This document shows, in pieces, positions 33,302-46,230 of a DNA stretch of 64,000 nt. Where the stretch lies: positions 1 to 64,000 of the forward strand of contig JADNRX010000161.1 of NCBI GenBank assembly GCA_015501595.1, in the 5' to 3' direction. Numbering within the stretch: position 1 is the first letter of the stretch; each line of letters opens with the position of its first letter. The stretch comes from Hymenopellis radicata. Its lineage: Eukaryota; Basidiomycota; Agaricomycetes; Agaricales; Physalacriaceae. The position numbers and the translations under genes were made by a program. The notes under the pieces are model-generated. The model had not been told where the DNA came from. It saw only the letters and a program-made list of their open reading frames with translations, and did not search any database.

Positions 33302-35718
33302 TCAAGACGAGGTTATCGGCGCCGCCATCATCAACGGACTCTCAGGTGCGCTCGACGAAGGAGTAAAGCCGGTCTCAAGTCCAGAAAACCTCGCCACCAG
33401 ATCTGTATCGCTCTGCGTCCGCTCAACATCCTCATACGACGGCAGACCCCGCATGCTCGTGAGTGGCGGTACGCCCCCAATGAACCCCCTCGCAGCCATA
33501 CGGTAGTCCGGCACCTCCGTGAACGCACGGTGCAGCAACGCCGTGCCAGAGTTGGGATCGCTGAGATGAATGGGGCGGCCTTGCGCCGTAAACTGTTGCT
33601 GCTGCTGCTGCTGCTGCTGTTGCTGTTGCTGTTGCTGCGCGCGCTGCTGCATCTCCGCAATGTTCGTCTGAGAATTCGACCGTGACGACAACCAGTGCGG
33701 GTGCGCCAAGGAACTAAACGGCTTCAACGACGCCTTGAACAAACTGTGAAGATTACGGCTCGCGTTGCCGCTGTGCACATAAGTCTCATTGGGACCTGCA
33801 ACATGAAGCGACTTGGGCGAACGAGAACCGTCAGGACTGGCCGCGCGGCTGGACCGGCGACTGGCGCTGGTACTGGTAGGTCGCGTGCCAGGATTGGAAT
33901 CTGTCTGATCTGACGGAGTACGCGGTGGAGGTCTACTCCGGCTCCTCGAAGGCATACTGAGCGGCGGGGGACCTTCTTCGGATAGCGATAACAGAAGCTC
34001 AGAGTTGACCCAATCGAGGGGCGTACTATCGCCGGAACCTGGCGCGTGAGGGAGGTGGGACAAAAGGTGGGCTTCCAGCGGCGTCGACGTCCCGGAATGA
34101 GAGCGCGGCCACGGCGAAGAAAGCGACTCCTGCGTCGCGTTGCTGACAATCGTGGGGCTAATCCCTCCGTGGACCCACGGATTAGTAACTCTCATGGTGG
34201 CGCTCTCTGGGAGGAACATATTGGCGACACGGTCTCTGACGTGAGCGGTATAACTGGGTAGTTCCATGTCATCCTCAAGGGTCTCCGGTGGAACCTCAGG
34301 ACCGCCGATGAGCAGACGCCGGGTGGCAGAAGTGTGAGAACGCGCTTCGTCAAGCAGCCTGTGGTCAAGAAGATGCAGGGGAAGTGAGCACCGCAGCTCA
34401 GACGTGTGCCCGTCAAGGTTGAGGATGAGAATGCTCCACCGGATACGATGGCTGACATTAATCGGGTCAAGGGCGTGGGTGGGCGTAATATTGAGTGGGA
34501 TCGGGAAGGTGAGGAACGTGACCACATCGTCTTGGCTCATCTCAAGATTCTCCTCGCTCTCCTGGAATTGAGGCTCGGGAGCTTGAACGGGCGGAAAGTA
34601 TGACGTCGCAGCAGACGACGATGGATGAGAAGACGACGCAGCTTCCAGTGACGACGAGCCAGAAGGCGTCAAAGAGAAGTAACCACTGGGTGCCCGCGGA
34701 CTAGACGCGGTCAGATTGGGTGTATTTGGAACGGAAGAGCCCGGCGTTTGAGGGGATTTGCGATGCTCGAAGTCATGCGCCTCAACCGCCTTCCCATTAA
34801 TGATCTCGTGACGGACAGAAGCGACCGTGCGCGTCTGTTCTTGGGCACCTGTCCGAGCGTAAACCTTCGTGGTTTCCTGGATGATGGTATGAATGCTTAA
34901 AACTCCGACGCCTTTGACCAATGGTGAGAACTTGACTAGAGCTGTCAAGGTGTCACCTGCAGCCCACGCCTTGTGCGGAATCATGATGGAGTACATGAGC
35001 TTCTCCGGCCAGGTATTTTCGATCTCGAGGGTCTGCTGGTATTCGAGGGCCTCAGCAGCGAAGGATCGAGTGAGGGTGACGGGTACGAGAGCCTGCAGGT
35101 TATGGCTGAAACCGGAACGCACGACATGCGCGCGCAACTTGTAAGCCACACACGCGCCGCCGTGCGCGTTGGTGAAGATGCTCGACGGCAGCGATCCTCC
35201 AAGCTGCAGTTGGAAGGGGAAGAAATGGCGTCCGGGTTTCAGCGTATGACTGTGTTTCTTCTCTCCCTCCAGGAACGACCATTCATGGTTACAGACAATG
35301 TAAGTCAACGGGACGAGTTCAATGAAAGCCTGGAACGGTTCAATGAGCATGGATCACGCCTCGTTTCAAACACTCACGATTCGTGCGGCGGAACAGGCAG
35401 TCTCGCCTTTCCACGAAATTGCAAGGTGATCTCTTTAATGGATGTAGATTCGGCGAGATAGAGGGCGACGTGACCCGACAGCCGGGCGGGTTCGACATCG
35501 ACACCAGTGCCTTTGAGATAGATGTACTCCTTGTCAAGGAGGATCTCGAGGCGCGGGTTTTTGTCGCGCATGTCGACAGCGTCGCCAAGGAAAGCGGTGA
35601 GGCCGGGATGGGAGGAAGATGGGGCATGGATCGAAGAAGGGAAGTCATCGTCCAGGTCTATATTCTGTACCACCTCCCGGGGAGGGGGCGTGGGTGGCCT
35701 ATTGAAGACAAAGGCCAT
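33302..35718 (-). CDS. Alpha-arrestin (ART/creD type ubiquitin-ligase adaptor)
   Basis: Start MAFVFNRPPTPPPREVVQNI at 35718. The arrestin N-domain follows (LEILLDKEYIYLKGTGVDVE, STSIKEITLQFRGKARLPV), then an intron. The second exon has the conserved LTYIVCNHEWSFLEGEKKHS, LKPGRHFFPFQLQLGGSLPS and the C-domain with SIMIPHKAWAAGDTLTALVK. The tail is Ser/Pro rich with a poly-Gln tract and LPSY motifs (MELPSYTAHV, GLPSYEDVERT) that can bind Rsp5-type WW domains. Such proteins recruit the HECT ligase to plasma-membrane transporters for endocytosis. At the exon junction the frame is restored as ESLSLNSS...LTYIV only if a fourth C is added to the run at 35310-35312 (GGG on plus), a likely assembly deletion. 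Otherwise intact over about 2 kb. Confidence 0.85.
33594..33637 (-). repeat. CAG/CAA microsatellite encoding poly-Gln
   Basis: A tract of about 15 CAG/CAA codons in the arrestin tail. It mixes both codons, so it is selected or old rather than a fresh expansion. Confidence 0.85.
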
Positions 35719-37017
35719 GGTACTAAGGAAAGGCAGGAAGCAGAGCAGTGAGTTCCATTACCGGTGACTTCATGAGAGACAGGGGCCACTTACGGACTCG
35801 CGGACTCAATAGATCGTGGCTGCGATGCAGATTATTCGCGTGGAATGATCCGCAATGGAAGTCAGCTAGACGACGTTGACAGGACGGGTTTCAATGTGAA
35901 GGCCTCGCAAGGAGGTGGGAGCCTCCGGACGAAGGGCGTCGTGCCCTGGACAGTGATAGTTTTAACGGTCCGCAGGTGCTCCTTGAGACAAAATGTTCCT
36001 CATGTTTGGCCCAGTTGTTAGGTTTTTTCCGCAAAATCCCGTTCCGGATAACGGCCCATCGGACACGATGCTTACCCGCACAAAGTGATAATCTCCGGAA
36101 GCATAATAACAGATGGTGGTCTCGGTGACTCGGACATCGATAGATCGACTCCGTCTAGAATAGTCAGCCCGCCTAGGTTAACGACGCTCTCGACCTCGAA
36201 AGCTTTCTTGCGCAAACCGCAGATTTCCTTCATAAGCGTCAACGAAACACCGCGCGATCATCTGATAATGGGGCGCGACGGGCGGCATTGAGCCACTGCC
36301 ACAAGATAACGGAGTGCACGGAGGCTAATTCGGTCTCCTCAACTTGGTGCCGCCGTCTCCCTCTCATTGGTTGACGTCTGCGCTGTGCTTGCTACATTAG
36401 TAACAAGCGGCGAGGAGCAGATCATGGCATCATCCTTTCAATACACTCAAGGCACATACATTCTCCGTCATCAAAGTTCGAGACACATCAGGGTAAATGT
36501 TCCGAACGTCGACCGTCCGAGGCATCAAATAACCTTAAGAAACGACGTTCTGCGGACGATCTGAACCTGAACTCCGGTTATCGCGACGTAGAAAGCATTG
36601 CGCGCCAACGTGCAAGACTCACCGCATGTACGGGAGTTCTTGGAGATAAATTTGAGGTACGGCTTTCGCGAATCGCCGCTGCTGAACGACATGTGTCCAC
36701 CGGTGCAGTCGAGAGTGAACGCGGTGTAGCGCGTGCTCCGTTCAAGTCATCAACTCTATAGAAGATAAAAAAAACATGGATTTGCACGTTTAGCATATGG
36801 AGAGACGTTAGTAGGATATCATCCTTTCCTCCGAGAAAAGTCCTTTCAACCACTCATACCTATTATAGATTCGTGTACACGTTCTAGAGCTCGCAAGCGA
36901 AGCGCTAAGCTTTATACAAAGCGTCCAAGAATGCGGTCGCCAGCTGACGGACCATTGAAGGACCAACCGCACTTGAGTTCCCAAGGCCTAGAAATCAAGA
37001 CATAACGATCAGAAAGT
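35719..37017. other. Long intergenic region, no gene supported
   Basis: About 1.3 kb between the arrestin start and the S1P lyase stop. Short ORFs (for example 36085-36291 and 36578-36853) show no family resemblance and no splice continuation. No repeat with a second copy in the window was recognised. Confidence 0.4.
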
Positions 37018-39229
37018 TCAACTCCGCAAGAGCAAAAAGATCGATGATAGAAGTTGGCAGGGAGCATCAGCAATGAAAGAAGTTGCCATGTCTCCTCCAT
37101 TGACGCAGTCCCACCCCAAAAATGGACCGAGAGCAGAAAAGACTTAACAACGTACCGTATAGAGCAACCATTGTTCCCTTGCCAGACGGACTTAGTTTCG
37201 CTTCGTTCACCGCATCTTTCAAGTCAGCAATGAATGTATCTGCCACCGGCACAGTTAAGCGCTGTAGAATGATGATCGTCAAAAGAAGTTCGACTTGGAA
37301 CAGAAATATATACTCACTGTACACGCAATGTGAACGCCAGGAGTTCCATTTAGTGCATTCAGATGCCAGCCCCTTGCGGACATCTTGTCTCCCACCTCGT
37401 GAATATTCACCTTGGGGTGCTTCGACGCGAACGCAACCACGGATGCCGGTGGGTCGCCAAGAAGATACAGCTCGGGAATCGACGCGGCGATAGTATCAGC
37501 TATGTGTCGCGCGCATGTGACAATCGAACGACATGATTCGAGATAACCACTTTACAACCGCCATCAGACTCAGGATCGTGCAACCGTGAAGGGCGGTGAG
37601 TGACGTACTTGGAACCCATGTATTGCATCGCCGCCCATGTACCTGCTATCAGAGCTCCCGGGCTAGATACAGCCTAAATGGAGGCGATAACATGTAAAAT
37701 GAGGAAGGCATACCGAGAACCTGAAAGACTGGGGCTTCCATAAACTCCACCTAGATCGTAAAAGTTAAAAAGAGGGGCACGAATGTCAAGAACAGACATA
37801 CCCATCCAGTCCGGATAAACATAGTATTGATATTCGCGAAGAGATGAGTCGCGGTACATGATAACAGATGTGCCCTGGAATGGACTCTGTGATGAACAAC
37901 GGATGTTGAAGAGGGTTCTTCTGACTCATACCTTGGGTGCGAACCCATACTAGTCAGAACAGTCAGGAATGGAACGGAAACGAGGGCTTTTCTATTCTTA
38001 CTTTGTGCGTGTCGCAACTAATGGCGGTGACACCGTTGACGCGGAAATCAAAAGGGATTAGTTTGTATTTGCCGTTCGACCCCTCTGCGAGGCCAGCTTT
38101 CTCGAGGTATGGAACGATGAAACTTCCTAGACAGCAATCTACGTGAAGTCCAATATTGTGGGCAGCCGCGAGGGCACCCAGGGCAACGATATCATCCTGA
38201 TTCCCATCCGGGAAGTTGACAGAAGACCCGACAAGCTAATCCGATCCCGTCAGGGGGGGAAGATGAACAGTTAGATCGACACGGACCATGATTGTATTCG
38301 CGTTGATAGCGCGCTTGACTCGTCTAATGTCGACACGCCGTGTGTACCGGTCGACTGGCATCAAATGGAGCTTGATCCCGAAATACGCAGCACCCTTGTC
38401 GAAAGCAGCATGCGCTGACTCTGGAATGATCCTATACCACGTTCGTCAACAATCCCGCGCGACAATGCGGTTCGCGTACATTTCTGGCTCAGTTATTCCC
38501 TTGACAGCGCGAGCCCAATCCCGATGCGTCTTAATAGACATGAGGATCGATTCAGTACCGCCTGAAGTCATTGTACCAGCTCCGTCCGGATTGTTGAACA
38601 GTCGTAGACACATAGAGACGATTTCGGCTTCCATTTTGCGGACAGCAGGGAATACATCGGGATGGATAGGGTTGGACACGCAATAGCGCGCGTAGGCAGC
38701 CACTACGACTTTCTCCATATCGTCGCCACCATGGTACACGGCTCCAGAAAGTTTCCCAGCGTGATAATCGGTAGAATGCTCGAGCTCATGGTCCATCTTC
38801 TCCATTTCCTCTAGAATCCATTCCAGGGACTTTCCTTCGGGGGACAGTGACAGGTGGCGCACGACAGCTTCGCCTTTCGGAACCAGCTGATTTTCGATGT
38901 CCAGCTTAGCTTGATCCATTTGGGCTTTGACCTTGGCTTGTGCACTTGGCAGGCGTAGTAACAGCATTATGACACGCTGCCAGTCATTCTCAGCACGCGT
39001 TAACAGTAGATTCGATTCTGCGCACCTGTGCCAGCCAAGTATAGAACTCTTTGCCGGTGGATACCAGTCCTCTTGCGCGAACATGCCGGTGCGCCTTCAC
39101 GACATGGATGACCAGAAAATATATGAAGTACAGGGTCTTGGCCTTGTCGAACGCCGACTTGGACATGAATGCCTGAGACCAGGTCGTCAACCTCTGCGAC
39201 GACGACGAGGACATGACCGCAGAAAGCAA
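37018..39229 (-). CDS. DPL1: Sphingosine-1-phosphate lyase
   Basis: A PLP-dependent lyase that splits long-chain base phosphates into phosphoethanolamine and a fatty aldehyde in the ER. The start [14 protein letters not shown] is followed by a membrane anchor ([17 protein letters not shown]). The lyase core follows: [78 protein letters not shown] and [29 protein letters not shown] comes next, then the PLP lysine in AISCDTHK before [15 protein letters not shown]. The C-terminus contains [11 protein letters not shown] and stops at 37018. At least seven introns, all short. No lesion is visible. The family and length (about 560 residues) fit well. Confidence 0.92.
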
Positions 39230-40006
39230 GTGTATACTATTCGGCCCGGCACCATGATTGCCGATTAAGTAGTCACCTCAACATTCATGCGCGCTGCCTA
39301 CCTCCTTCCATCCTCCTCTCACCGGGCCACGGCTGCTCTCCTGCCAGATTCTGATGAAAATCCTGTTGCTTTGCTTATCTCTGGTCAAAAAATCCGGTCT
39401 GAAGATTTCCGAAAAGAACCTACAGTAAAAAAGTATCTACTGGCTTTCTAGCATGTTCCTCATACTGCCATAACAATATGAACAGTGCATCTTGTTGTGC
39501 TGGCCGTCATAGTTGCCAATCAGGACATCGCTCCTACAATGGCCACACTTTCGAAGGCGATTACATTGCAAGGCCCGAAACGGAACTCAAGTCACAACTC
39601 TCAGGCCATTCTCTATCTTGAGTTCTGGTTTGGATACCCGACGAACGCGAAAACTGAAGAGTCTTGTGTCTCAGGCGGAACCCTCATCCCGTAACAGTGA
39701 TGCCTGTAGTCTCTTGATGATGCCACTGAACACCCCGTCTGGCCGCCGTTACCCGTAGTCGGTTGCAGCAAAGCCTACGAACCAGTGTTGTTCAGGCTAC
39801 TGGCGGACAGTAGCTGCCACTTGGACAAGCTACATTTCGGCTAAATCTTGGCTAAATCAGCCTAAATGGCGACTACACTCGCCATGTAGCCGTTCAAAAT
39901 TGCTACGAACACAACCGACGCGTTGACTCCAATCAAGGGCTGAACGCGATATCCAAACTTACACCGCGTTCGACTTTGGGCGTACATCCGTGGGAAACAG
40001 AAATGA
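39230..40006. other. Divergent promoter region
   Basis: Lies between the S1P lyase and the esterase, which are transcribed away from each other. Around 39840 a short tandem GGCTAAATC / GGCTAAATC / GCCTAAATG is seen. No gene. Confidence 0.4.
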
Positions 40007-40013
40007 TATATAA
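40007..40013 (+). promoter_or_regulatory. TATA box of the esterase gene
   Basis: TATATAA lies 48 bases upstream of the ATG at 40061. Confidence 0.5.
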
Positions 40014-40060
40014 CCAGTGGGAATCATCGTCAACACGTTGACAATGCGCGTTGTTGACAA

Positions 40061-41290
40061 ATGGTCGCGTCGACCTCTACAGTTCTGCCCTACAAGACGT
40101 ACGGAGAATGCTCGACGTTGAGCTATGCATTCCACATCCTCAAGATGCTGCTCAAATTGCGTATGTGCCTTCTCAAGATGTCATCCGCCTTCTAACGCGT
40201 GTAGCATTCTTCATCGGTTATGCGTTCATCATTCGCGACAGCAGCAAACCCGTAACGCGTACCATATACGACGCGCTGATTCGATGCATCTCGACTGTGC
40301 CATACAACGTTGTGCAACGGTTAACAGGAACTACTAAACAACAGTACAATGACTGGTCTAAAGGTGACGGATACATCGAGGATGTCCCCGGTAACACCGA
40401 TGCTAAGCTCATGTGGATCGGGCAGAAGGAAACTGAGCGCGTGATCCTATACGTTCATGGTAAGTCGTTTCTTGATATTCCCAGGTCACAAATGACGATG
40501 GATTCATAGGTGGCGGATATATTGTATCTACCATCCCATCTGCTGCGCCCTTCTGGTCCCATGTCAAGAACGAAGTGACCAAACGACTTGGACACGATGG
40601 AGTGGGAGTGGCCGTGTTTTCGTATTGTCAGTTGACCATTCCTCTTGTTTAAACCAGCTAAATTGTGTTTCCATGCAGCTCTCATTCCCACGGGGGTCTT
40701 CCCCATCCCACTACAGCAACTCATCCACGCCATCTCGCATCTCACAGCATCCGGGACACACGCTTCTCAGATATATCTAGTAGGTGACTCTGCCGGCGGA
40801 AACTTGATTCTTCAACTTCTCGCGCATTCCTTCCACCCCGTCCCGTCTGTCCCACAATCAGATCATATTAAATTCGGGGGAATATACCTCATGTCCCCAT
40901 GGGTCGATCTCCTGGGAACGACCTTCACTCAGCATATGCCGCACGCGGCCGGAGACTCCATCACACCCTCAGCCTTGAAGTCTTTGGGCTCCATCGCCCT
41001 CGCGGACGTGCCCCAGAAGAAAGGATGTACCTGCACATGCTCGACCTGCCGGCAGGCTTCTTCCATGGACTCAACCAACGCATATTGGTTAGTTATGGAG
41101 GGAGAGAGACTCTACGCGATTCGATCAAAGTCTTTTATGATCGGCATTTACAAGGAGGAGAGAGCTGGTGTTGGATGTAGATGGGGTGCACGACGATCCA
41201 TACCAGAACTTTAACATCTTTGGCGCGCGGCCGAAGGGGGCGCTTACAGCTACCATCATTGCATGGTTGGTCAGTTCGTTATCCAAATGA
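40061..41290 (+). CDS. Alpha/beta-hydrolase, hormone-sensitive-lipase-like esterase
   Basis: Exons 40061-40160, 40205-40459, 40510-40628 and 40679-41290 give MVASTSTVLPYKTYGECSTL at the start and a membrane-proximal hydrophobic stretch (PFFIGYAFIIRD). The HGGGY oxyanion motif is split by an intron, and the nucleophile elbow is GDSAGGN (Ser catalytic). The later part, LPAGFFHGLNQRILVSYGGR, DVDGVHDDPYQNF, carries the acid and histidine. Two bases are missing: one C in the CCCC run at 41011 (VP...EERM) and one G at 41160-41163 (GGE...ELV). Adding them gives one frame to the stop at 41290. Both lie in runs. The family hydrolyses short-chain esters, possibly sterol or xenobiotic acetates. The substrate is unknown. 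Confidence 0.8.
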
Positions 41291-41788
41291 TCAATTCATT
41301 GCATTCCTGCTCAATGGGATAGTATCACCGAAGCGGCAGAGTTTCAGAAAAGCCTTGTTGCACAGATCGTTGCGGCATTGACCATTTGGTCGGCGTCAAT
41401 CTACAGCGCTTAGGTGTCTACATACACTTCATACCTCGCCGTGTCTTAATTACGTGTAGGATTTACGGGACTCTACTTACCTCGACCAATTTTATTGAAG
41501 AACAAGGATATCCTGATGCGAATGCAACGTGGAATGGCAAAATATGAGCTAGTAGTGGCTAGAGGCTTTTGACAATTTAGGAACAAGAACTAAGAGTCCA
41601 TTCGGAGACTCGGACGCCCTCCGCGTCGACCCGTAAGGAACTGTGGCGTGATATGATTACTCCGAAGACAGCTGCGGACTGATCTTCGGGATTTTCCTAC
41701 GTAAATCTCGTATCTTAATAACATATGTGTGTAATACAGAAACGTCTCAAAGTCGTTGAAGGGGAAGAGCCTTTCAACGCGAAATCTC

Positions 41789-41850
41789 CTTGTCCGCGAA
41801 TCGAACCCCCGTTTGATCGGTAATGTTCGCCATTACGTCACGCGTACAAG
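41789..41850 (-). pseudogene. Degenerate tRNA-like sequence
   Basis: The minus strand shows an A-box-like TGACGTAATGG and a perfect B-box-like GGTTCGATTC, and the ends (CTTGTAC / GGACAAG) nearly pair. The T-stem does not pair and no good anticodon stem forms, so this is a tRNA relic rather than a working gene. It lies just upstream of the prefoldin ATG. Confidence 0.4.
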
Positions 41851-41862
41851 TTGCCTCTTACC

Positions 41863-42471
41863 ATGAACAACTTGCGGCTGGTACTGTATTTCGTGGCCGT
41901 TCGACGCATGCATAGGACTGACTGAGATTCCAGGTCGAACATGACGACGAGAATGAGGATGCTGCTGAAGTGACTTGGGGTGCGTCGCGTTCTGCGCACC
42001 TGGATGACTGGATCTGATCATCGAATAGAGGACCAGCAGCGCATAAACACATTTTCAAAACTGAACAACAGAATGAGGAGTTTAGAAGACAAACTTCATG
42101 AATTGCAGGTGCTTCAACTGCACTGATCGACTTTAAAAAGTTGCTGATGTCCTTCCAGCAAACGAAAGAGGCCCTTGATGATCTAGCAACCGAGCTGGAA
42201 CTGGCCGACGAAGACGAATCGGTATTGTGCGTCCTCCGCTAGTCTGATTTGTCTCGTCCAATCAACTGTCCCGTTTAGGTACAAGGTCGGAGAGACCTTC
42301 CTGCACATGCCTCATAACCGCGCGATGAAACGGCTTGAACGAGATCAAGCCGTGCTAGACGACAAGTTATCTTCTCTAGGCTCGAGGTCGGATGATTGTC
42401 AAAAGGAAATGAACGAGCTGAAGGTCGCCTTGTATGCAAAATTCGGTCGTGCGATCAATCTCGATGAGTAG
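41863..42471 (+). CDS. GIM3: Prefoldin subunit 4
   Basis: Five exons (41863-41880, 41934-41979, 42029-42108, 42159-42226, 42279-42471) join in phase to 134 residues, the usual length of this subunit. Landmarks in order are EVTWEDQQRINTFSKLNNRM, LEDKLHELQ, EALDDLATELELADEDESVL, YKVGETFLHMPHN and a C-terminal coiled coil ending LYAKFGRAINLDE. Prefoldin is the hexameric cytosolic chaperone that hands nascent actin and tubulin to CCT. The first exon encodes only MNNLRL and was chosen because its GTACTG donor joins in phase. No lesion. Confidence 0.9.
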
Positions 42472-42912
42472 AATCTCAATTTGTATTCCCACTGTTTGGT
42501 ATGGACCGCAGCGCTTCCGAGTCGGTGTTCGGTGTATATATTCCCTGATGATCATATCCATCCGGGGGTGGGTGTCATTTGGCAACAAGACCGTGGTTGA
42601 TAATGAAATGCGCCTTCTTCTTATTTGGGTTCGGAGTTGCTCAATAACGTTTGTTCAAGTCCTTTGTGAGCCATATAACCGGCATTATTGGAGTCTTCGT
42701 GTACTAATTGTGATTTTTCGCAGATGCCAATCAGATTTTCTCCCTATTTAAGAAATTTTAGCGCCTGTTCCCAGTGACGAGAAGTGTTTCTCCCGGTCCG
42801 TGAAACGTTATATACTGGCGGAGCATCACGCGTCCCTGTGCCAATATCGTATCAAGGGCTTTTCGTTCCATAAGTATAAGTAGTCCGCGTTGTCTGCACT
42901 GCTCCTTTCACA

Positions 42913-45829
42913 ATGTCTTCCTCTGACGGCCCAGCATCCAAGAAACGCCGCTTACAACGCGCGTGCGATAACGTTGGGTCACAAAGCATCTTTTCCACCG
43001 CTAATCTAACGCCACTCATTTTAGTGCAAGAAAAGAAAGAGTACGTGAGGCCCTGTGGCGTCTCAGCTGCCCTATTGATTTTCGCTCTAGTACGATGTGC
43101 GGCTGATGACAAGATACTGCGTTCTTTGCATTAAAATCCTTTTAGGCGATGGGGCAGAGATGCCAGGCAGTAATTGCACAAATTGTCTTACAGCCGGCGT
43201 CCAGTGTACACACGTTGAAGTTACCAAGGTCAGTTCTCTTCGAGTCGTCTGCGTATCTCACAAAGTCTGAGAACTCTTTGTCGTGCAGAATCTGGGATCG
43301 GCCCAAGGGTCAGTTGATATGATCTTTAAGCGCGCCGATCTCATCGCTGCCGTAGATACGTCCAGGGCTTGGAACGCCGTGTGAAGACACTGACGCTACT
43401 ATTTCAACGCGCAAGCCTCGATTCTTACCCAAAAACCCGCACTAATCGGAAATTTAGCTGCTCCCCGACGTTGATCTCGACCAGGAGCTGGGCGACGACG
43501 GTACGCCACAATCCCAAGGGACCGCCAGACTCGTACGAAACGACGACACGCATACATGGGCTACTCTGGATCTGGCTGCGGAGAGGCTCACATTGGAGGA
43601 TCCGGTGGAACGGGTGTATGGAAAGTCGAGGTATCACTTTCACTTCCGTCGGTCCGAACCTGACGAGCGCTTACTCTCGTTAGCAATATCTACCTCGAGA
43701 GGCTCATAAGAGATGAAAAGGCGATACATTTTGGCCAAGACCCAGCTAGACTGCAAGAGCCTCCGACACTTTGCCAAGCTACACAGTGGCAAAGGCCTGT
43801 GCGTACTCCGAATCCAGATCACCTCCCGCTCTCCCGCTGACACGCCTCCAGTGGCATCAACCTCGAGCCAAGTTCTCAGCTCCCGATTATGCATTCCCGA
43901 CCCAGATTTACTGGCGTCGTTGGTGGACTTGTACTTTCTCCGCGAGAACTCATTTCTTCCTCTGTTACATCGACCAACATTCGAGCGATCTCTAGCAGAA
44001 AGCAGACACCTCTATGATGACATGTTTGGGGCGTCGTTCTCCTGGTATGCGCTCTCGGTTCACGTTACGCCAACGACCCTCGTGTCTACGCCTTTGAGGT
44101 CGATGATCCAGGCTGGCCGTTCTTCGAACAGGTCACCCTACTTCCTCCTCTACCCGAAACTTCGGCTTCATTGGTCGAGCTGCAAGTACATTGTGTATGT
44201 ATATCATCAGTCCCTCTAACGTGTCTCACATGTACTATGCAGCTGTATGTCATATACCTTCAGCACCTCGGACTAGCGGAAACCATGTGGATACGTCTGG
44301 GCACTGCCGTTCGAATGGCGCAGGAAGCAGGCGCGCATGTGAATCGCTCAAGCATACCTAATTCTCGAGATGAGCTCTGGAAACGTGTCTTCTGGTATGA
44401 TATTCAAGTTCTCGATGCGGAGCAACGTTCTGAAGAAGCGCCGCATGTTCTAGGGTGCTCATGTTTCTGGACGTATCGTTCGCCACTATCATTGGACGGC
44501 CAAGTGCAATTCATCGCGAAGAGTAAGTTTGTGACCTCGCGGATGCACGTTCTTATTTCGCCTTCAGTTTCGATGCACAATATCCCATCGATTGCGACGA
44601 CGAATACTGGGATCATCCCGATCCCCGACTCAATTTTAGGCAACCTACGAACAAGCCGTCCTCTCTCACGTTCTTTATCCAGTTACTCAAGCTGGTCGAA
44701 ATACTGTCAGATGTACAGGCAGCTGTTGTAGGTCTCGGAACAACGACCTTCGTCCGCCCTCATTCATTGATATTCTTCGAAGTATCCCATGAAGCGTGAA
44801 TGCAAGAATCAACTGCCCGAGCCTCAAGTTCTAACCGAATTCGACGCCGCGCTGAATAAATGGCTACAGGCGATGCCGTCCCACCGTGCGTGCTTCCGTC
44901 GCGCTCGATTAATGGTAAATTGAATATTCTCTTTCCCAGTGTTATGGGACCCACATCGTCATCATCCTCTCTTTTTCCGGCAATCTGCCTTTCTGCATAT
45001 GAAGTTTTACTTTGTTCAGATTCTTACTCACCGACCATATATTCCGGCACCGTCAGTGACCCTGCCCGCACAAACATCCCTATTCCCATCGCTCTCTATC
45101 TGCGTAAATGCGGCTAGGTCATGTCTAAGGATAGTTGAAGCACAGAAGGAACGCGGCTATCTCGAAGTTGTGCAAGTTATGGTATGACGCCGGCTTTGTA
45201 TGGCGGAGTTCTATCGGGTTAATTGGTCTCCTCAAGGTATATGCCTATACAGCGGCGCTAGTTCTTCTACTCAGCGCGTGGAGAGATCTACCCCACAATG
45301 CGCCCGTATCTGTGAAACCGGAGATGAAGGGTGTCTATGTCTGTATGGAGATGCTTAAAGCATGCGAGAGACCGTAGGTTTCAGAAAGTCAGCGTCAGTC
45401 AAAGACTAAAATGTTTTCTTTGTGTGTTTAGATGGTCTCAGTTTCCGTTCGTCCTTGGGTACGTGCGAGTTCTTTTCTTGAATGGCTGAACGCTCAGGAG
45501 AGGTACCAAGCGACACCCTTTCCAAGTTGGTCTCTGAACCGTATTCAACTGTAGCAAGTTCTGCGACTATGTTGAGGCAACAGGATTACGACCCACCTGG
45601 TCCGCCTGATCTTGGCGTAATCCACACTCTACCTCATGGGATAGAACCACTACCATCTTCTTCTCAATTGTATTCAGGCCTGCGCTATGCAGGCAGGGAC
45701 TCGGACATTGGCATGGGCTATCCGGACGAGGTTGACGATCACGCATTCCCACATCCTGCGAATCGGACCCAGGTCTATGACTATTCGCAGCTCGAGTATC
45801 CATTTAATGCTCCTTCAGGGCAGCGATGA
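42913..45829 (+). CDS. Zn2Cys6 fungal-specific transcription factor, copy 1
   Basis: Exons 42913-42972, 43025-43040, 43091-43096 (six bases) and 43146-43228 assemble the zinc cluster. Its cysteines follow C-X2-C-X6-C-X9-C-X2-C-X6-C, preceded by the basic KKRRLQR. A dimerisation/linker segment follows (GYVQGLERRVKTLTLL), then the fungal transcription-factor middle domain (IPDPDLLASLVDLYFLREN, SFLPLLHRPTFERSLAE, HLGLAETMWIRLGTAVRMAQ, AHVNRSSIPNSRDELWKRVF). The C-terminus is low complexity and ends YPFNAPSGQR. Several frames in the middle do not join cleanly (for example near 43850, 44050 and 44450), so either more short exons exist or it has base losses. A nuclear regulator with unknown target, tandem with copy 2. 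Confidence 0.72.
43091..43096 (+). other. Six-base microexon in the zinc cluster (copy 1)
   Basis: TACGAT between introns 43041-43090 and 43097-43145. It supplies the I-R-C residues containing the third cysteine. Both flanking introns have normal GT/AG borders of 49-50 bases, and the join keeps the frame. Confidence 0.75.
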
Positions 45830-46230
45830 CATGTACCACAGTGGGAACACGCGAATCCATATGTGGATTGTACACTTACTGAGGCTAGCAAGGAGTGTTC
45901 ACACCGATAGAACTACAAAATAATGACCGCGTATCGCACACGTTGCAATTCACCTCCATGCACGTGTGTACTCAGAATCCTCATAGCTATTTTTGCGCGA
46001 CTACTAGCGACAGAAAACGAGTCTCGTTAGCCAGACTTTCGGAGTCGTAGAAGGTAGGCCAAGAAGGAAATCCTGTAGAATCAGCGCCGTGGTATGTAAA
46101 CCACATGGCAATATGTAAGATAAGGCCGGGGACGACGGCAGTGTCAGCGTTACTGGGCGCCATGTGCATTGTCCCTCTCATCATCAATTACTCGGCACGG
46201 ACCCCACTCACAACATTGACCTGCACTCAG
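45830..46230. other. Spacer between tandem regulators
   Basis: About 400 bases without an ORF. It must hold the 3' end of copy 1 and the promoter of copy 2. Confidence 0.4.

Noticed and set aside
33594..33637. CRISPR-like or satellite array from the repeated CTG/TTG units
   Set aside because: It is an in-frame poly-Gln microsatellite inside the arrestin gene.
41789..41850. A working tRNA gene, possibly with a UCA anticodon
   Set aside because: The T-stem and anticodon stem do not pair; called a relic.
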